A stretch of 64,000 nt of DNA, taken from contig NZ_CP081844.1 of assembly GCF_019803445.1 (NCBI RefSeq), forward strand, positions 2,864,501-2,928,500, given 5' to 3'. The position numbers were made by a program, and so were the translations under genes. Below the pieces are notes generated by a model. The model saw only the letters and a list, made by a program, of their open reading frames with translations, did not search any database and had not been told where the DNA came from. This DNA comes from Caenibius sp. WL (lineage in GTDB: Bacteria > Pseudomonadota > Alphaproteobacteria > Sphingomonadales > Sphingomonadaceae). Position 1 is the stretch's first letter. Each line of letters begins with the position of its first letter. Below are positions 43,807 to 52,711 of this stretch, piece after piece.

Positions 43807-44150
43807 ATGTCTGCACCACGCCTTCCGGTAGCGAAGGCAGACATCACGGGCGCTGTCGCCAAAAATCCCGGACGACACGCAAATCGTGAAGACCTATCTA
43901 CTGTTCCGCTCGGCAAGCCGTCAACGTTTCTCGACGAACACGGCGCAGCGGCATGGGAGGGGCTCAAGCGAGAACTGCCTGGCTGATGGAAAGTGACCGA
44001 GCCATGGTTGAAGTCTGCTCACTGATCCACGGTGAATTGACGGCTGACGATGATGTCGGAGTGACCGGCTGTCTATGTGCCAATCAACGCTTTCCAAGCT
44101 GGGAACATCGCCAGCGTGCGGACTTCGGCAATGAAAGAATTTACCAGTGA
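43807..44150 (+). pseudogene. Frameshifted phage terminase small subunit
   Basis: The first frame reads FLDEHGAAAWEGLKRELPG and stops. A second frame continues WLMESDRAMVEVCSLIHGEL. One base restored near 43980 would join them as LPWLMESDRAMVE, the P27-like terminase small subunit pattern. A further shift follows. It is a decayed packaging gene, fitting the terminase large subunit and DUF5681 at 48.6-50.6 kb. Confidence 0.65.
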
Positions 44151-44282
44151 TAACGCACAACCACGTACGTCGCAGACTGTGACATGCGTCTCCCCAATTT
44201 TGAGGGCACCTCAAATTTTACAGCGAAGCGGCAAAACCCTCCTCCACAAGCACACTAAGGGGCGGAGTTAGGGGGCCTTAAA

Positions 44283-44325
44283 ATACCGCCACAACACCCC
44301 ATCTTTGGGATGGTCGTGGCGGTAT
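44283..44325. repeat. Hairpin-forming inverted repeat
   Basis: ATACCGCCAC (44283-44292) pairs exactly with GTGGCGGTAT (44316-44325), and the inner bases can extend the stem. No T-run follows, so it may be an RNA structure or protein site rather than a simple terminator. It lies between the terminase remnant and the gene at 44474. Confidence 0.6.
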
Positions 44326-44473
44326 CTCCCCCTCATGAAACCGTCACGGCCACGGTTCGGCGAGCGTAACAAGCACTTCATCGACGACCGGACCGACCAG
44401 CACGATGAGCCGACCCGATATCAAGGGTCAGCTGTGGTATGTTTCCTGTGAACGGGGGAGCAAGGAATCAGCC

Positions 44474-44677
44474 ATGGCTACCTACTTACTTGTGTTCACG
44501 CGAGAGGGTATTGGCGAGGCACAACGGGTCGAATTTGACGCACCGGATGTCTCCGCCGCTCTCAACCCTTCGATCTACAGCATTCCCGGAGGTGTTGCCG
44601 AGCTATGGGACGGTGACAAGAAGCTTGCCTGCCTGAAAAGCTGGGAAGAGGGTCTTTGGGAGATCGATGGCTCGTGA
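44474..44677 (+). CDS. Small protein of unknown function
   Basis: A 67-residue protein (MATYLLVFTREGIGEAQRVE ... AELWDGDKKLACLKSWEEGL) with strand-rich composition. The ATG at 44474 is preferred, since the frame from 44405 has no ribosome-binding site and weak composition. No domain is recognised. It sits alone in the island remnant. Confidence 0.55.
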   Translation: MATYLLVFTREGIGEAQRVEFDAPDVSAALNPSIYSIPGGVAELWDGDKKLACLKSWEEGLWEIDGS

Positions 44678-44692
44678 ACATGTAGGGATCAG

Positions 44693-45145
44693 TTAAGGTC
44701 CGGCGATCCTCTCGCATTGCCCGCGATAGAGCCAAGTCGCGTTCACAAGATGGGCGATCTCACGATATTCGCCGCTTGAGGATACGCGAAACAGATGGTC
44801 TCGATCTTGCGGCCGCACACTTGTGAACAGGCCTGAGTGCGTAACAGTGGAATTGTAGGTCTCGCACACATTGTTATCGCAACGCTCCAGATCGCCGCTT
44901 GTCGGATACCACATCACCTTCACGGGTGGATTGGCTGGATCTATCCTGACCGGATTGCATTCAGTTTCATCACAGATGTCTAGCACCTTCGGCGTGCAAC
45001 TGAGCTTATGAACATTTGCCCAGGTGTTTTGCGAGACTGGCGAATTGCGCCTGGCGAAGTCGGTAAGCTTTGAAGTATCATCGTTAGCGCTGCCGCATGC
45101 TGCGGTGAACAGGCACATTCCGATAGCAATCGCCTCCCAACGCAT
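44693..45145 (-). CDS. Lipoprotein of unknown function
   Basis: A 150-residue protein with a lipoprotein signal (IGMCLFTAACGS, Cys17 in TAAC). The mature part has several cysteines (LSCTPKVLDICDETEC, ERCDNNVCETYN) that could form disulfides in the periplasm. It follows a small membrane protein on the same strand. Function unknown. Confidence 0.65.
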   Translation of the reverse strand: MRWEAIAIGMCLFTAACGSANDDTSKLTDFARRNSPVSQNTWANVHKLSCTPKVLDICDETECNPVRIDPANPPVKVMWYPTSGDLERCDNNVCETYNSTVTHSGLFTSVRPQDRDHLFRVSSSGEYREIAHLVNATWLYRGQCERIAGP

Positions 45146-45176
45146 GATTCCTCATTCCCGTTCCAGCCAGAGGGCC

Positions 45177-45542
45177 TTAGGCCGCCCGCCCTCGCAAAAT
45201 CCGTTTTACGATCCATACCAACAGCCAGATCACACCATAGGCAAGCGCACATGCAAGGGCAGTGAACCCGAACAGCTGCGCCCAAAGGTCCCAGCCTGGT
45301 TGCCAAGCGTTGATTGGGAGCCAAAGCTTATCACACGCTGCGACTGTATCTTGGACCTCCGCACTGGCCGACATCGAATAGACCTCAGTCCGACAGGAGG
45401 CTAATCCGAACTTTCGGGCATCTGCATTCATTGATGCCACATCCATCCATGCCAATGTGGGCAGGACGAGCGAGGCGAGCACCGAGGCCGCAATAGCTAT
45501 TCGGTTCCACATACCGATGCGAATGGTGGCAACCTTGTTCAA
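45177..45542 (-). CDS. Small membrane protein of unknown function
   Basis: A 121-residue protein with two hydrophobic helices (about 14-33 and 92-112), an intervening periplasmic loop with two Cys, and a basic end KRILRGRAA. A start at 45512 (MWNRIAIAAS) is also possible. It precedes the lipoprotein gene by 31 bases and could be co-transcribed with it. Function unknown. Confidence 0.6.
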   Translation of the reverse strand: MNKVATIRIGMWNRIAIAASVLASLVLPTLAWMDVASMNADARKFGLASCRTEVYSMSASAEVQDTVAACDKLWLPINAWQPGWDLWAQLFGFTALACALAYGVIWLLVWIVKRILRGRAA

Positions 45543-46108
45543 CTCTTCTCCCCTATCACCGCTTCGTGCTGAACCGGTGGCTACGGACGGCAGCCTGCGC
45601 CGCGGTAGCTTTCTATCTTGCAGCGCAGCTTCTAGCAGAACCGCCAGCTACAGCGCCTCGCCCCCCAAAGCAACGCTGTGGTCAGGAGCGGCACGTCGTG
45701 CAGTCGTGCCGCTCCGAAATATGCCAAGAAACCGCTACTCTCCGGCCTTTTTCCACCTGATCACTTAACTGAAGCAAGCGCTGTGCGCTTGAAAGCCTTG
45801 AGGTGAGTTGCTCACCAAGGATGAAAGTTGATCGCTGGTACCCAGCGCTTGGGCTGGTACCTAATGGTCATAGCGGGCTCGCTGTTATCTCAGTCTGACA
45901 CCGCCACCTCGTGCAAGTCATTGAAAGGGCGAGTATTACGTGATATTTGGTCCATCCCTACGCTGTATTTGCATAAGGCCCAGGTTCACAACGATGTGGC
46001 AGCGGCTTTAACGGCAACAAGCAGGGGGCTTGGTAGGGGCTCCGAGGTCACGCATCGGAGCCCCGTTCATTTTCCTCGTCTCTTTGCCGCGTAGAGCGGA
46101 TACAATAC
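45543..46108. other. 566-base gap with a hairpin and no convincing gene
   Basis: Only weak frames are found (64 residues at 45566 with GTG and no ribosome-binding site; 88 residues at 45828 reading through the terminator). The stretch contains a GGTACC-containing small inverted repeat near 45846-45870 and ends in a strong terminator-like hairpin at 46036-46078. A small RNA transcribed rightwards, or the remains of a gene, could explain the terminator. Confidence 0.4.
46036..46078 (+). terminator. Terminator-like hairpin before the SNase gene
   Basis: GGGGCTCCG (46036-46044) pairs with CGGAGCCCC (46056-46064) over an 11-base loop, followed by GTTCATTTTCC, a moderate T-rich tail. It would end transcription arriving from the left, where no protein gene on this strand is visible. 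Confidence 0.55.
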
Positions 46109-46540
46109 ATGCCATCTCGTCTCAGCTTCGCCAGCGTCCTCGCCTTCTGCATCCTCGCCTTTGCAAGCATGTTCCTGAGCGCATTCAATATGGCTTTCGG
46201 ACAAGACCCTCAGACGGTCATGTGCCGCGTTCAATGGGTTCATGACGGCGACACGTTCCGCTGCGATGGATATGCAAGAGCACTCGGCTGTTCGGCGTGG
46301 ACGCACCTGAGATGCCCCGGATCATGCCGCCCGGGTCGCGTCTGTACTCCCGGCGATTCCTATGCCAGCAAAGCCTATCTAGAGCGCCTCATCGGTAACC
46401 GGACGCTGGAATGCGATCATTTCGAAACGGATCACTATGGCCGCCCGGTAATGCGCTGCTGGGCAGGCGGCCGGGACCTTTCCTGTGCGATGGTGAAGGG
46501 TGGAATGGCGGTGGAGAGGTATGGGCGGCTGAATTGCTGA
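46109..46540 (+). CDS. SNase-like protein with damaged active-site segment
   Basis: A 143-residue protein with an export signal (1-31) and a staphylococcal-nuclease-like domain: CRVQWVHDGDTFRCDGYAR, then CTPGDSYASKAYLERLIGNR and LECDHFETDHYGRPVMRCW. Between them the frame reads ALGCSAWTHLRCPGSC, where the expected RLFGVDAPEMPGSC is present in the +1 frame. Two compensating single-base indels therefore replace exactly the Arg and Asp-Glu catalytic motif. The protein is made but is probably inactive, unless this is a sequencing error. It is a paralogue of the remnant at 43039. Confidence 0.7.
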   Translation: MPSRLSFASVLAFCILAFASMFLSAFNMAFGQDPQTVMCRVQWVHDGDTFRCDGYARALGCSAWTHLRCPGSCRPGRVCTPGDSYASKAYLERLIGNRTLECDHFETDHYGRPVMRCWAGGRDLSCAMVKGGMAVERYGRLNC

Positions 46541-46550
46541 GGGTGTGAAA

Positions 46551-46570
46551 AACCCCGCCGAAGCGGGGTT
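46551..46570 (+). terminator. Rho-independent terminator-like hairpin after the SNase gene
   Basis: AACCCCGC (46551-46558) and GCGGGGTT (46563-46570) form an 8-base stem with loop CGAA, ten bases after the SNase-like stop. The downstream sequence has only a few T. The hairpin also faces the MazF remnant's end, so it may serve both strands. Confidence 0.7.
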
Positions 46571-46572
46571 GA

Positions 46573-46803
46573 TCACTGACACTCGAGATCGAGAATTGCT
46601 TCTATTCGGCCTAGTACCTCGCACAAGATTTCATGTGTGGCTTCCGACTTAAACTCGACGTTTCTGGCAATCCAGTCCACGGTACGCATTTGGTTGGCAA
46701 GGATGGCGCCTGTAACCCCCACTCCACGAGGAACCGGGACCTCCCAAGGAGACCCTTTCAACTGGTTGGTTACTGGACAGCCATGGCAAGTCTTGTCGCT
46801 ATG
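46573..46803 (-). pseudogene. Truncated MazF/PemK toxin
   Basis: The frame encodes CPVTNQLKGSPWEVPVPRGV then GVTGAILANQMRTVDWIARN and a helical end, the C-terminal two-thirds of a MazF-like toxin. An in-frame TAA (46806-46804) cuts off the N-terminal strand with the catalytic Arg. No antitoxin gene is next to it. It is a dead toxin. Confidence 0.7.
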
Positions 46804-47144
46804 TTATAATTCTTCGGGGACAGAATGAGGGCGGGCCGACCCGGACCTAAGCGCGTTCCATCGCCCGGAGCCGCGCAGATGAATGAGGCGCATTGTAATC
46901 ATCCTTACCTTGGATGAACGAATGACCGCTTTAACCAATTACTGCGCGGGAGCGGACTAACCGGATCGTCCACCAAAACCGCCATTCGTCGACTCCCATC
47001 ATGTGGCTGCACGAACGGTCGCTTTCCAGGTTCTCAGTTGCGAGCTCGGACCAGCGAGCTTTGCGTCCCATTAACAGCGCCCAGTTGAAGCCCTTCCTTG
47101 AAAGAGCAAAAAACATCTGAATGCACACGATGAGATAATAAAGT

Positions 47145-47351
47145 TCAGTCGAACAGATCGCGCAGTGGAACCTTCAAGGCAATGGCGATGCGTTCGACGA
47201 TTACAATGGTGGGGTTACGAGCTCCCCGCTCCACATCGCTCATATAGGAGCGAGCGATACCCGCCAGATCGGCGAATGCTTCCTGCGTCAGACCACGCTC
47301 TTTACGCAACCGGGCAACATTGGCGCCAAATCTTTGGGTGATGGTCTTCAT
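47145..47351 (-). CDS. XRE-family regulator
   Basis: A 68-residue single-domain helix-turn-helix protein: KTITQRFGANVARLRKERGL, then TQEAFADLAGIARSYMSDVE and NPTIVIVERIAIALKVPLRD, a standard Cro/C1 domain. The start is ATG 47351, although earlier starts exist. It diverges from the secreted protein at 47463. It could be an island regulator. The 341 bases on its other side (to 46804) show nothing clear. Confidence 0.85.
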   Translation of the reverse strand: MKTITQRFGANVARLRKERGLTQEAFADLAGIARSYMSDVERGARNPTIVIVERIAIALKVPLRDLFD

Positions 47352-47462
47352 CCCCATCAAAGGCCATCGCCATACGAATATCTCCACCCGATATAAGTGA
47401 CATTTTGTTCACCTCTTCGAGCTATCCCCTCCCCGTCCAGAGGAAAAACAGGAGGACTCTTT

Positions 47463-48107
47463 ATGATCAGAACGATGGTGGCCGGGGCTTTCGCACTCAC
47501 CTCGCTTAGTGCAGCGCAGGCCCAAACGGTGTTCCACTGGCCCGCGCCTATCAATGTATCCGCAAATGAAGGGCAGCGTTTTTATCTGCCAATGGGAACC
47601 GCTTTGATGCTGCGGACACGGACTCAAATTTCCACCAAAGACAATAAACCAGGAGATCGAGTCTACCTGGAAGTGGCCGAAACAGTCTCCTTCCGGGGTC
47701 ACATCGTCATCCCAATCGGCTCCCCGGTTATAGCAGAAGTCTCCCGGGTTCAGCGCAATGGCCATTTCGGTCGCAAGGGCAAACTGGAGATTCGGTTGCT
47801 TCAGGCCGAAACACCGAGCGGGCCAGTACGCCTTACCGGTATGGCTTCTGACGAGGGCAAAAGCGGCACAGCAGCGTCGGTCGGTACGATGCTATTCGTA
47901 TCCGGTCTCGGCTTTCTGATTCACGGAACCAGCGGAGAAATTATGCCGGGGACTCCCGTCCGGGCCTACCTTGCGGAACCGCTGTGGTTTAGGTGGTATC
48001 CTCGATCTCCTTCGACAGATATTTCCTTCGCCCAGGCACAACCGGACTCGGCTGCTTCACTAGCTCAGCCGGGTTTTCCCACTTTAGAGGCAGGTCCAGA
48101 TCGATAA
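47463..48107 (+). CDS. Secreted protein of unknown function
   Basis: A 214-residue exported protein: a signal peptide ends near AQA, then a beta-rich domain (LPMGTALMLRTRTQISTKDN, FRGHIVIPIGSPVIAEVS, GRKGKLEIRLLQ) and a Pro/Ser-rich end. The middle resembles TrbI/VirB10-like beta domains in general pattern only. The start is supported by AGGAGG eight bases upstream. Divergent from the XRE gene. The 225 bases after it show nothing clear. Confidence 0.7.
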   Translation: MIRTMVAGAFALTSLSAAQAQTVFHWPAPINVSANEGQRFYLPMGTALMLRTRTQISTKDNKPGDRVYLEVAETVSFRGHIVIPIGSPVIAEVSRVQRNGHFGRKGKLEIRLLQAETPSGPVRLTGMASDEGKSGTAASVGTMLFVSGLGFLIHGTSGEIMPGTPVRAYLAEPLWFRWYPRSPSTDISFAQAQPDSAASLAQPGFPTLEAGPDR

Positions 48108-48332
48108 CCTGGAAGAAAAATGGCGGCTCTCACGCTGGAGGCCTCGCCAGCTGAGTTCATATGCGCAAGTCCCCCGCGAAGCGGAAAGGAGTGTGGAACC
48201 AGCTATGGGTGCGGCAAGCGCAGCCATATGGATTGAGAGGAGAGCCGCAGTGACTTTCAACAAGGAAAAGTCACTGCGGTGAAGGATGCAGTGATTTCGG
48301 GATGATGGTTGGAGTGAGTTCCTTTCCGCCTG

Positions 48333-48617
48333 CTATCCGCTCCGTCTCGCTCTGTCGGCAACCGCAAGCAAACGTCCGGTATCAACTGAGTCAAGGAACT
48401 GCATCACGCTGTCCACCTGATCGTCATGCTTGATGCTTGCCATGCAGAAAAGCGAGCAGTTCCTCCTCGAACGTTCAAAGCCATTCCGCTTCGCGCGGCA
48501 AGTCGAAGCGCGGCGATGTCCCCTGCTACCGCATCCTTCCGCCGCATCGAGGCATAATCCCACCATGATCGGAGAGCTGCGCGGCATCTGAGCGACCGAC
48601 AGCGCACGTCGATCCGG
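48333..48617 (-). pseudogene. Second, frameshifted terminase C-terminus
   Basis: In different frames the stretch encodes LPREAEWL, EEELLAFLHGKH and KHDDQVDSVMQFLDSVD, which align with VEAEWLPAYEAELFSFPHCKFDDQVDSTVQLL at the end of the terminase at 48618. It therefore holds a degraded copy of the terminase C-terminus. It probably arose by recombination between related phages or partial duplication. Confidence 0.65.
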
Positions 48618-50042
48618 TCATCGCAAGGCGCGCAACCTGGTGTGGAAGCTACTGTAATCAGAGGCGGCGAGCAGTTGCACCGTGGAATCGACCTGATCAT
48701 CGAACTTGCAATGCGGGAATGAGAATAGCTCGGCCTCGTAGGCGGGCAGCCATTCGGCCTCGACCGGTAGCCACACCTTGCCCTGCTCGAATTTCAGACT
48801 CTGCTGCTGGGCGCGCTCGACCTTCCCTTTCTCAGGCGAGATATTGACAAGCCAAGGTACCCTTCCCGATTGCTCGAGTGTCTCGATCAGACTGATACCG
48901 CTCGCCTTCTTTTCGACGATGACCATGCTGGCCTTCCACTCGGCCTTCAGATCGAGCACCTTTTTATGAAGCGCGGGAAAGCTGGGACGATCGCGCCAGA
49001 CGTGAAGCAAATAATATCCGTCAGGGCACTTCGCCCAGGTCGTGCACACGGTGTAGGAGTTCCCCTCATCGCCCTCGTAGGCGGTATCCAGGCTTTGGAT
49101 GATGGCCTCGATCCGAGCCGGCCCAGGCAACTCGTCATAGCGCTTGATCCATTCTTCCTTGAATGTGGCACCGCCGGGCGGCAGCGGGCACTGGTTGAAT
49201 TGCGCCTCGAAATCGTGCTCGCCCATCTCCCGCCTGAGCTGAGCCAGGTCGTCGGCATCGTGCCGCGAGGGCTGCAGGATACGGCCCGCCTTGAAGCGGG
49301 CCTTGCGGCCGCCCTTCACAATATCGAAAACCTGGGTCCTGGCCTGGACCGCCGGCAGGATCAGCGGCTCCCAGCCGCCAACCTCCAGCAGATGGCCCGG
49401 CAGGTCCTCGGCATGGAGGCGCTGGGCGACGACGATGATCCTGCCCTGCTTCGGATGGTTGAAGCGGGTGTGAACGCTGCCGTTGAACCAGTCGATGCAG
49501 GTCCGCCGCGCGGTTGGCGAGTGCGCCTCGCCCGCCTTGAGCGGATCGTCGACAATGATGAGATCGGCGCCGCGTCCAGTGATCGTGCCACCAACCGAGG
49601 TAGCGAGCCGATAACCGCCGGCGGTCGTCTCGAACTCGGTCTTACCTTGCTTCCTGGGATTTATACGAGTGCCGGGGAAAATACGTTTATACCATGCCGA
49701 TTGCATCAGCTTCAGCGTATCGGCGTTGAACTTCTCGGCGAGCGGCATGCCATAGGCGGCGCAGATGATCCTGATCTTCGGATTTTTCCCCAACAGCCAC
49801 GCCGTGAACACGATGGTGACGAGATAGGTCTTCAGATAACGCGGCGGAATACAGACGAGCCCGCGCCGGATCTCGCCTTCGTGGACCTTCTCGAGAAATC
49901 GGCAGATGATGCTGAAGTGCGGCGCGAGATCGACGTTACCGGCTTCAAGGATAGGAAACGCGCGAATGGCGAAGCTAAGAAAGTCGCGTCGACACAGCCC
50001 ATCGACAAGGTGACGAAGTTCGCGAGGATCAGCCGTTGTCAT
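48618..50042 (-). CDS. Phage terminase large subunit
   Basis: A 474-residue packaging motor. The ATPase half has the Walker A-like CIPPRYLKTYL (about 65-75), the Walker B LIIVDDPLK (about 165), and a coupling motif; the nuclease half includes SLDTAYEGDEGNSYTVC, MVIVEKKASG and the end FDDQVDSTVQLL. The frame is open to 50135, but ATG 50042 fits a TerL start. It is co-directional with DUF5681 (overlap) and the methyltransferase, but no portal, capsid or tail gene is visible. It is the best-preserved part of a prophage remnant. Confidence 0.9.
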   Translation of the reverse strand: MTTADPRELRHLVDGLCRRDFLSFAIRAFPILEAGNVDLAPHFSIICRFLEKVHEGEIRRGLVCIPPRYLKTYLVTIVFTAWLLGKNPKIRIICAAYGMPLAEKFNADTLKLMQSAWYKRIFPGTRINPRKQGKTEFETTAGGYRLATSVGGTITGRGADLIIVDDPLKAGEAHSPTARRTCIDWFNGSVHTRFNHPKQGRIIVVAQRLHAEDLPGHLLEVGGWEPLILPAVQARTQVFDIVKGGRKARFKAGRILQPSRHDADDLAQLRREMGEHDFEAQFNQCPLPPGGATFKEEWIKRYDELPGPARIEAIIQSLDTAYEGDEGNSYTVCTTWAKCPDGYYLLHVWRDRPSFPALHKKVLDLKAEWKASMVIVEKKASGISLIETLEQSGRVPWLVNISPEKGKVERAQQQSLKFEQGKVWLPVEAEWLPAYEAELFSFPHCKFDDQVDSTVQLLAASDYSSFHTRLRALR

Positions 50043-50556
50043 CGTCGGCGTCCTCCCCGTCGGAGTCCTCGTCATCATAATCCTCCTCCTCATCGTCATT
50101 GTTATCGTCATCGTTCCGCTGGGCGGCGAACTCATCCGCCTCTTCCTTCTCGAAAACCCTGAAGGTCCGCAGCAATTCGAGATGCGCCTTGAACGTCTTG
50201 TAGTCGGCGGCTGATTCTTCGGGCGTCGGCGGCGCGACCTCGACTGGTTCGTATTTCTCGTCGAGCTCCCTCTGAATCTGGAACGCCTTGATATCGCCAG
50301 CCGCCGATTTCGTGGCGACCTGATGATAGCCCAGTTCCCTCTTCGTCATTTCCTTCTCGGCGCCATCGATGTTGACGACGATTTTAGCCCCGAAGGCTTC
50401 CTGGTAGAGCGTCTTCTGGTTCTTCGAGCCCCTGGGGCGTCCCTTGGGATTGGGCGACGGGCCTCCCTTCTCCCACCAGGTGTCGGGATCGGTCTTGCCC
50501 CGCCCCCACTTCGACGGCTGCCCGCCGCCGCCATTGCTTGCATTGCCCCTGGTCAT
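50029..50556 (-). CDS. DUF5681 phage protein
   Basis: A 175-residue protein with a Gly-rich basic start, the DUF5681 motif GPSPNPKGRPRGSKNQKTLY, then KEMTKRELGYHQVATKSAAG, and a long acidic tail. DUF5681 proteins sit directly upstream of terminase genes and are thought to act as small-subunit-like partners. It overlaps the methyltransferase stop by four bases (ATGA) and the terminase start. Confidence 0.88.
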   Translation of the reverse strand: MTRGNASNGGGGQPSKWGRGKTDPDTWWEKGGPSPNPKGRPRGSKNQKTLYQEAFGAKIVVNIDGAEKEMTKRELGYHQVATKSAAGDIKAFQIQRELDEKYEPVEVAPPTPEESAADYKTFKAHLELLRTFRVFEKEEADEFAAQRNDDDNNDDEEEDYDDEDSDGEDADDDNG

Positions 50557-52064
50557 GACTTATCTCCCCGCCTCAAGTGCTCGGTCCCCGAATCGGAGAC
50601 CTCCCGTGAACATTCGTCGATATCGGTGTCGATCTGGCCGTCGCGCCGCTCGGCGAGTTCGGCGAACGTCAGGTTTGTCCTGACGTGGACGGCCTCCTCG
50701 CCGGTGAGCTTTTCCCACCGGCGAATGGTGCGATCGATGTATTTGGGATCGAGTTCGATACCGCACGCGCGCCTGCCGCATTGCTCGGCAGCGATGATGG
50801 TCGTGCCGGATCCCAGGAAGGGGTCGAGCACGACATCGCCGGGATTGGTCACATCGAGCAACGCCTCGAGCACGAGTTCGACGGGCTTGGGCGTGGGATG
50901 GTCCTCAAGCGCCCTGGCCGCGGACGAACCTTTCCGGTTGGCGCCGGGGAACGTCCATACGTTGGTCCGGTCCCGGCCATGCACACCTAGCGCGATATTA
51001 TTGGTGGCCGCCGACTTGCCGTTGCAGAACACCGCGAAGAATTCGTGTGCGCTGCGGTAGGTACTTCCCATGCCGCCCGCGCCCTTGTTCCAGACTGCGA
51101 CGTTGATCCGGCTCAGTCCCGCCGCGCGACCAGCTTGCAACAGCACGTCGATTTGCCGCCAATCCATCGCCGCGAAAATCACTGCGCCAGGGCTGGTGAA
51201 GGTGCGACAATGGGTTAGATAGGCCTCAAGGAACGCGGCGAACTCCTCCTCGCTCTCCTTCCCGGCGAACATCAGAAAGTCATCGTGCTGGTGCCGGCCG
51301 AAGCCGCCGACAAAACCCTTGATCGGGCAATTGTAAGGGGCATCGCTGAACACGCACTGCGCCTGTCGACCCTCGAGCACACGCCGCCAGGAAATCTCAT
51401 CGAGCGCATCCCCGCACACGAGGCGATGATCGCCGAGCTGGAAATAGTCGCCGGTTTTGGTGACGACGATTTCGTCCTCGCGCCCGCCGTCGCATTCGCC
51501 CTCGTCTTCCTCGGTGGGAGCCGGCTTAATCATGATCTGGCCGATTTCCGGAAGCGTGAAGCCCGTTGAGACCAGCTCGATCCCGGCGGATTCGATCCGG
51601 ATCAGTTGATCGCGAAGCCGTTCCAGACTGTACTTTCCGCTCTCTCCAATTCGGTTGATCGCCAGGCTCAAAGCCTCGATCTCGGTCGGATCAAGATGCT
51701 CGACGACGCGGCACTCGATCGTCTCGAGCCCGAGCTTGATCGCCGCTTCCCAAAGCGCGTGGCCGACAACGATGGTGCCGTCCTTCTCGATCAGGATCGG
51801 CAAGACGAGCCCGAACGTCTTGATCGAGCGGATGATCTTTTCAAGCAGTTCGGGGGTGGTCTCGCGAGAGCGGGTCGTCGAGGCCTTCAATTCATGAACG
51901 GGCCTGTGGAGCATCGCCATCGTCGGTTGAAGATCGTTGCGTCCCACGGCATGCGTCGCCGTCACGATTGCGGTCTCGGCCGCATGGCGCGACCGACGCT
52001 CGGCGGACTTGCTCTGGAGCTGCTTCTTGAGCTTTCGTGAATTTACATTCTCGCCTGGTGGCAT
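50553..52064 (-). CDS. ParB-like nuclease domain fused to DNA methyltransferase
   Basis: A 503-residue protein. Residues 55-160 form a ParB/sulfiredoxin-like domain (IIRSIKTFGLVLPILIEKDG, TIVVGHALWEAAIKLG). The C-terminal part is an N4/N6 DNA methyltransferase with the catalytic motif FSDAPYN (a DPPY variant) and the S-adenosylmethionine-binding DPFLGSGTT. Such fusions are typical of prophages and could protect phage DNA. The ATG at 52064 is preferred, since GGAGG lies six bases upstream. It precedes DUF5681 and the terminase in one operon. No cognate restriction enzyme is seen. Confidence 0.93.
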   Translation of the reverse strand: MPPGENVNSRKLKKQLQSKSAERRSRHAAETAIVTATHAVGRNDLQPTMAMLHRPVHELKASTTRSRETTPELLEKIIRSIKTFGLVLPILIEKDGTIVVGHALWEAAIKLGLETIECRVVEHLDPTEIEALSLAINRIGESGKYSLERLRDQLIRIESAGIELVSTGFTLPEIGQIMIKPAPTEEDEGECDGGREDEIVVTKTGDYFQLGDHRLVCGDALDEISWRRVLEGRQAQCVFSDAPYNCPIKGFVGGFGRHQHDDFLMFAGKESEEEFAAFLEAYLTHCRTFTSPGAVIFAAMDWRQIDVLLQAGRAAGLSRINVAVWNKGAGGMGSTYRSAHEFFAVFCNGKSAATNNIALGVHGRDRTNVWTFPGANRKGSSAARALEDHPTPKPVELVLEALLDVTNPGDVVLDPFLGSGTTIIAAEQCGRRACGIELDPKYIDRTIRRWEKLTGEEAVHVRTNLTFAELAERRDGQIDTDIDECSREVSDSGTEHLRRGDKS

Positions 52065-52389
52065 GTCTTCCTCCGTTAAAAACCGAAGGAAGAGGGCCGG
52101 CGCGTATGTCAGGTCCCGCTTCCTTTCGGAAAGCAAGACCTGACCCCAGGAACTAGGGGCCTACATCCGTGACGCCTTTGGATCCGCATCTGGCGGAGAG
52201 ACCACCCTTCGATCGAGAGGTTGTCCCAACGTCACACCGCACCAGGTCGATGTCTGGGTAATATGCCTCGGCGCGAGCGAGAACGCAACCTCGCCGCGCG
52301 AGCGAGCTCGAGCCCCATCCGTGTTACCGGGACCGTCGGCAAGCGCGCGAAGCCCGGATTTGCTGGTTTACCCAGACAGCCAGACGCTT

Positions 52390-52440
52390 TTTTCCGTGTA
52401 AATTTTCAGATTTTCCGTGTTAATTGGCCCGGAACACGGA
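52390..52440. repeat. TTTTCCGTGT direct repeats beside tRNA-Ser
   Basis: TTTTCCGTGT occurs at 52390-52399 and 52411-52420, exactly 21 bases apart (two helical turns), with an inverted ACACGGA at 52434-52440. The cluster lies in the 485-base gap between the methyltransferase gene and tRNA-Ser, where no gene is seen. Regular spacing suggests protein-binding sites, for example arm-type sites of an integrase. Confidence 0.55.
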
Positions 52441-52621
52441 TCGATCGCAGGCCATCCTGGCATTCCGTACTGGCTGAATGGCGGGCAGAGAAAGCTGGCC
52501 AAAGTGGCCCCGAGCTGGCCCGCGAAAGCCCTCTCCGAATACGGCTCGCACATGCGAGCGCCGCCAAAACGCGGCCTATGCGGCCGCTAACACCGATGAG
52601 CTTGGAAAAGAGAAGACTGCG

Positions 52622-52711
<90 letters not shown>

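Noticed and set aside
45566-45760. 64-residue frame with a possible signal peptide
   Set aside because: GTG start without a ribosome-binding site, overlaps a competing frame, no recognisable motif.
48870-50162. 430-codon frame antisense to the terminase
   Set aside because: TerL motifs on the other strand are decisive; no ribosome-binding site or domain.
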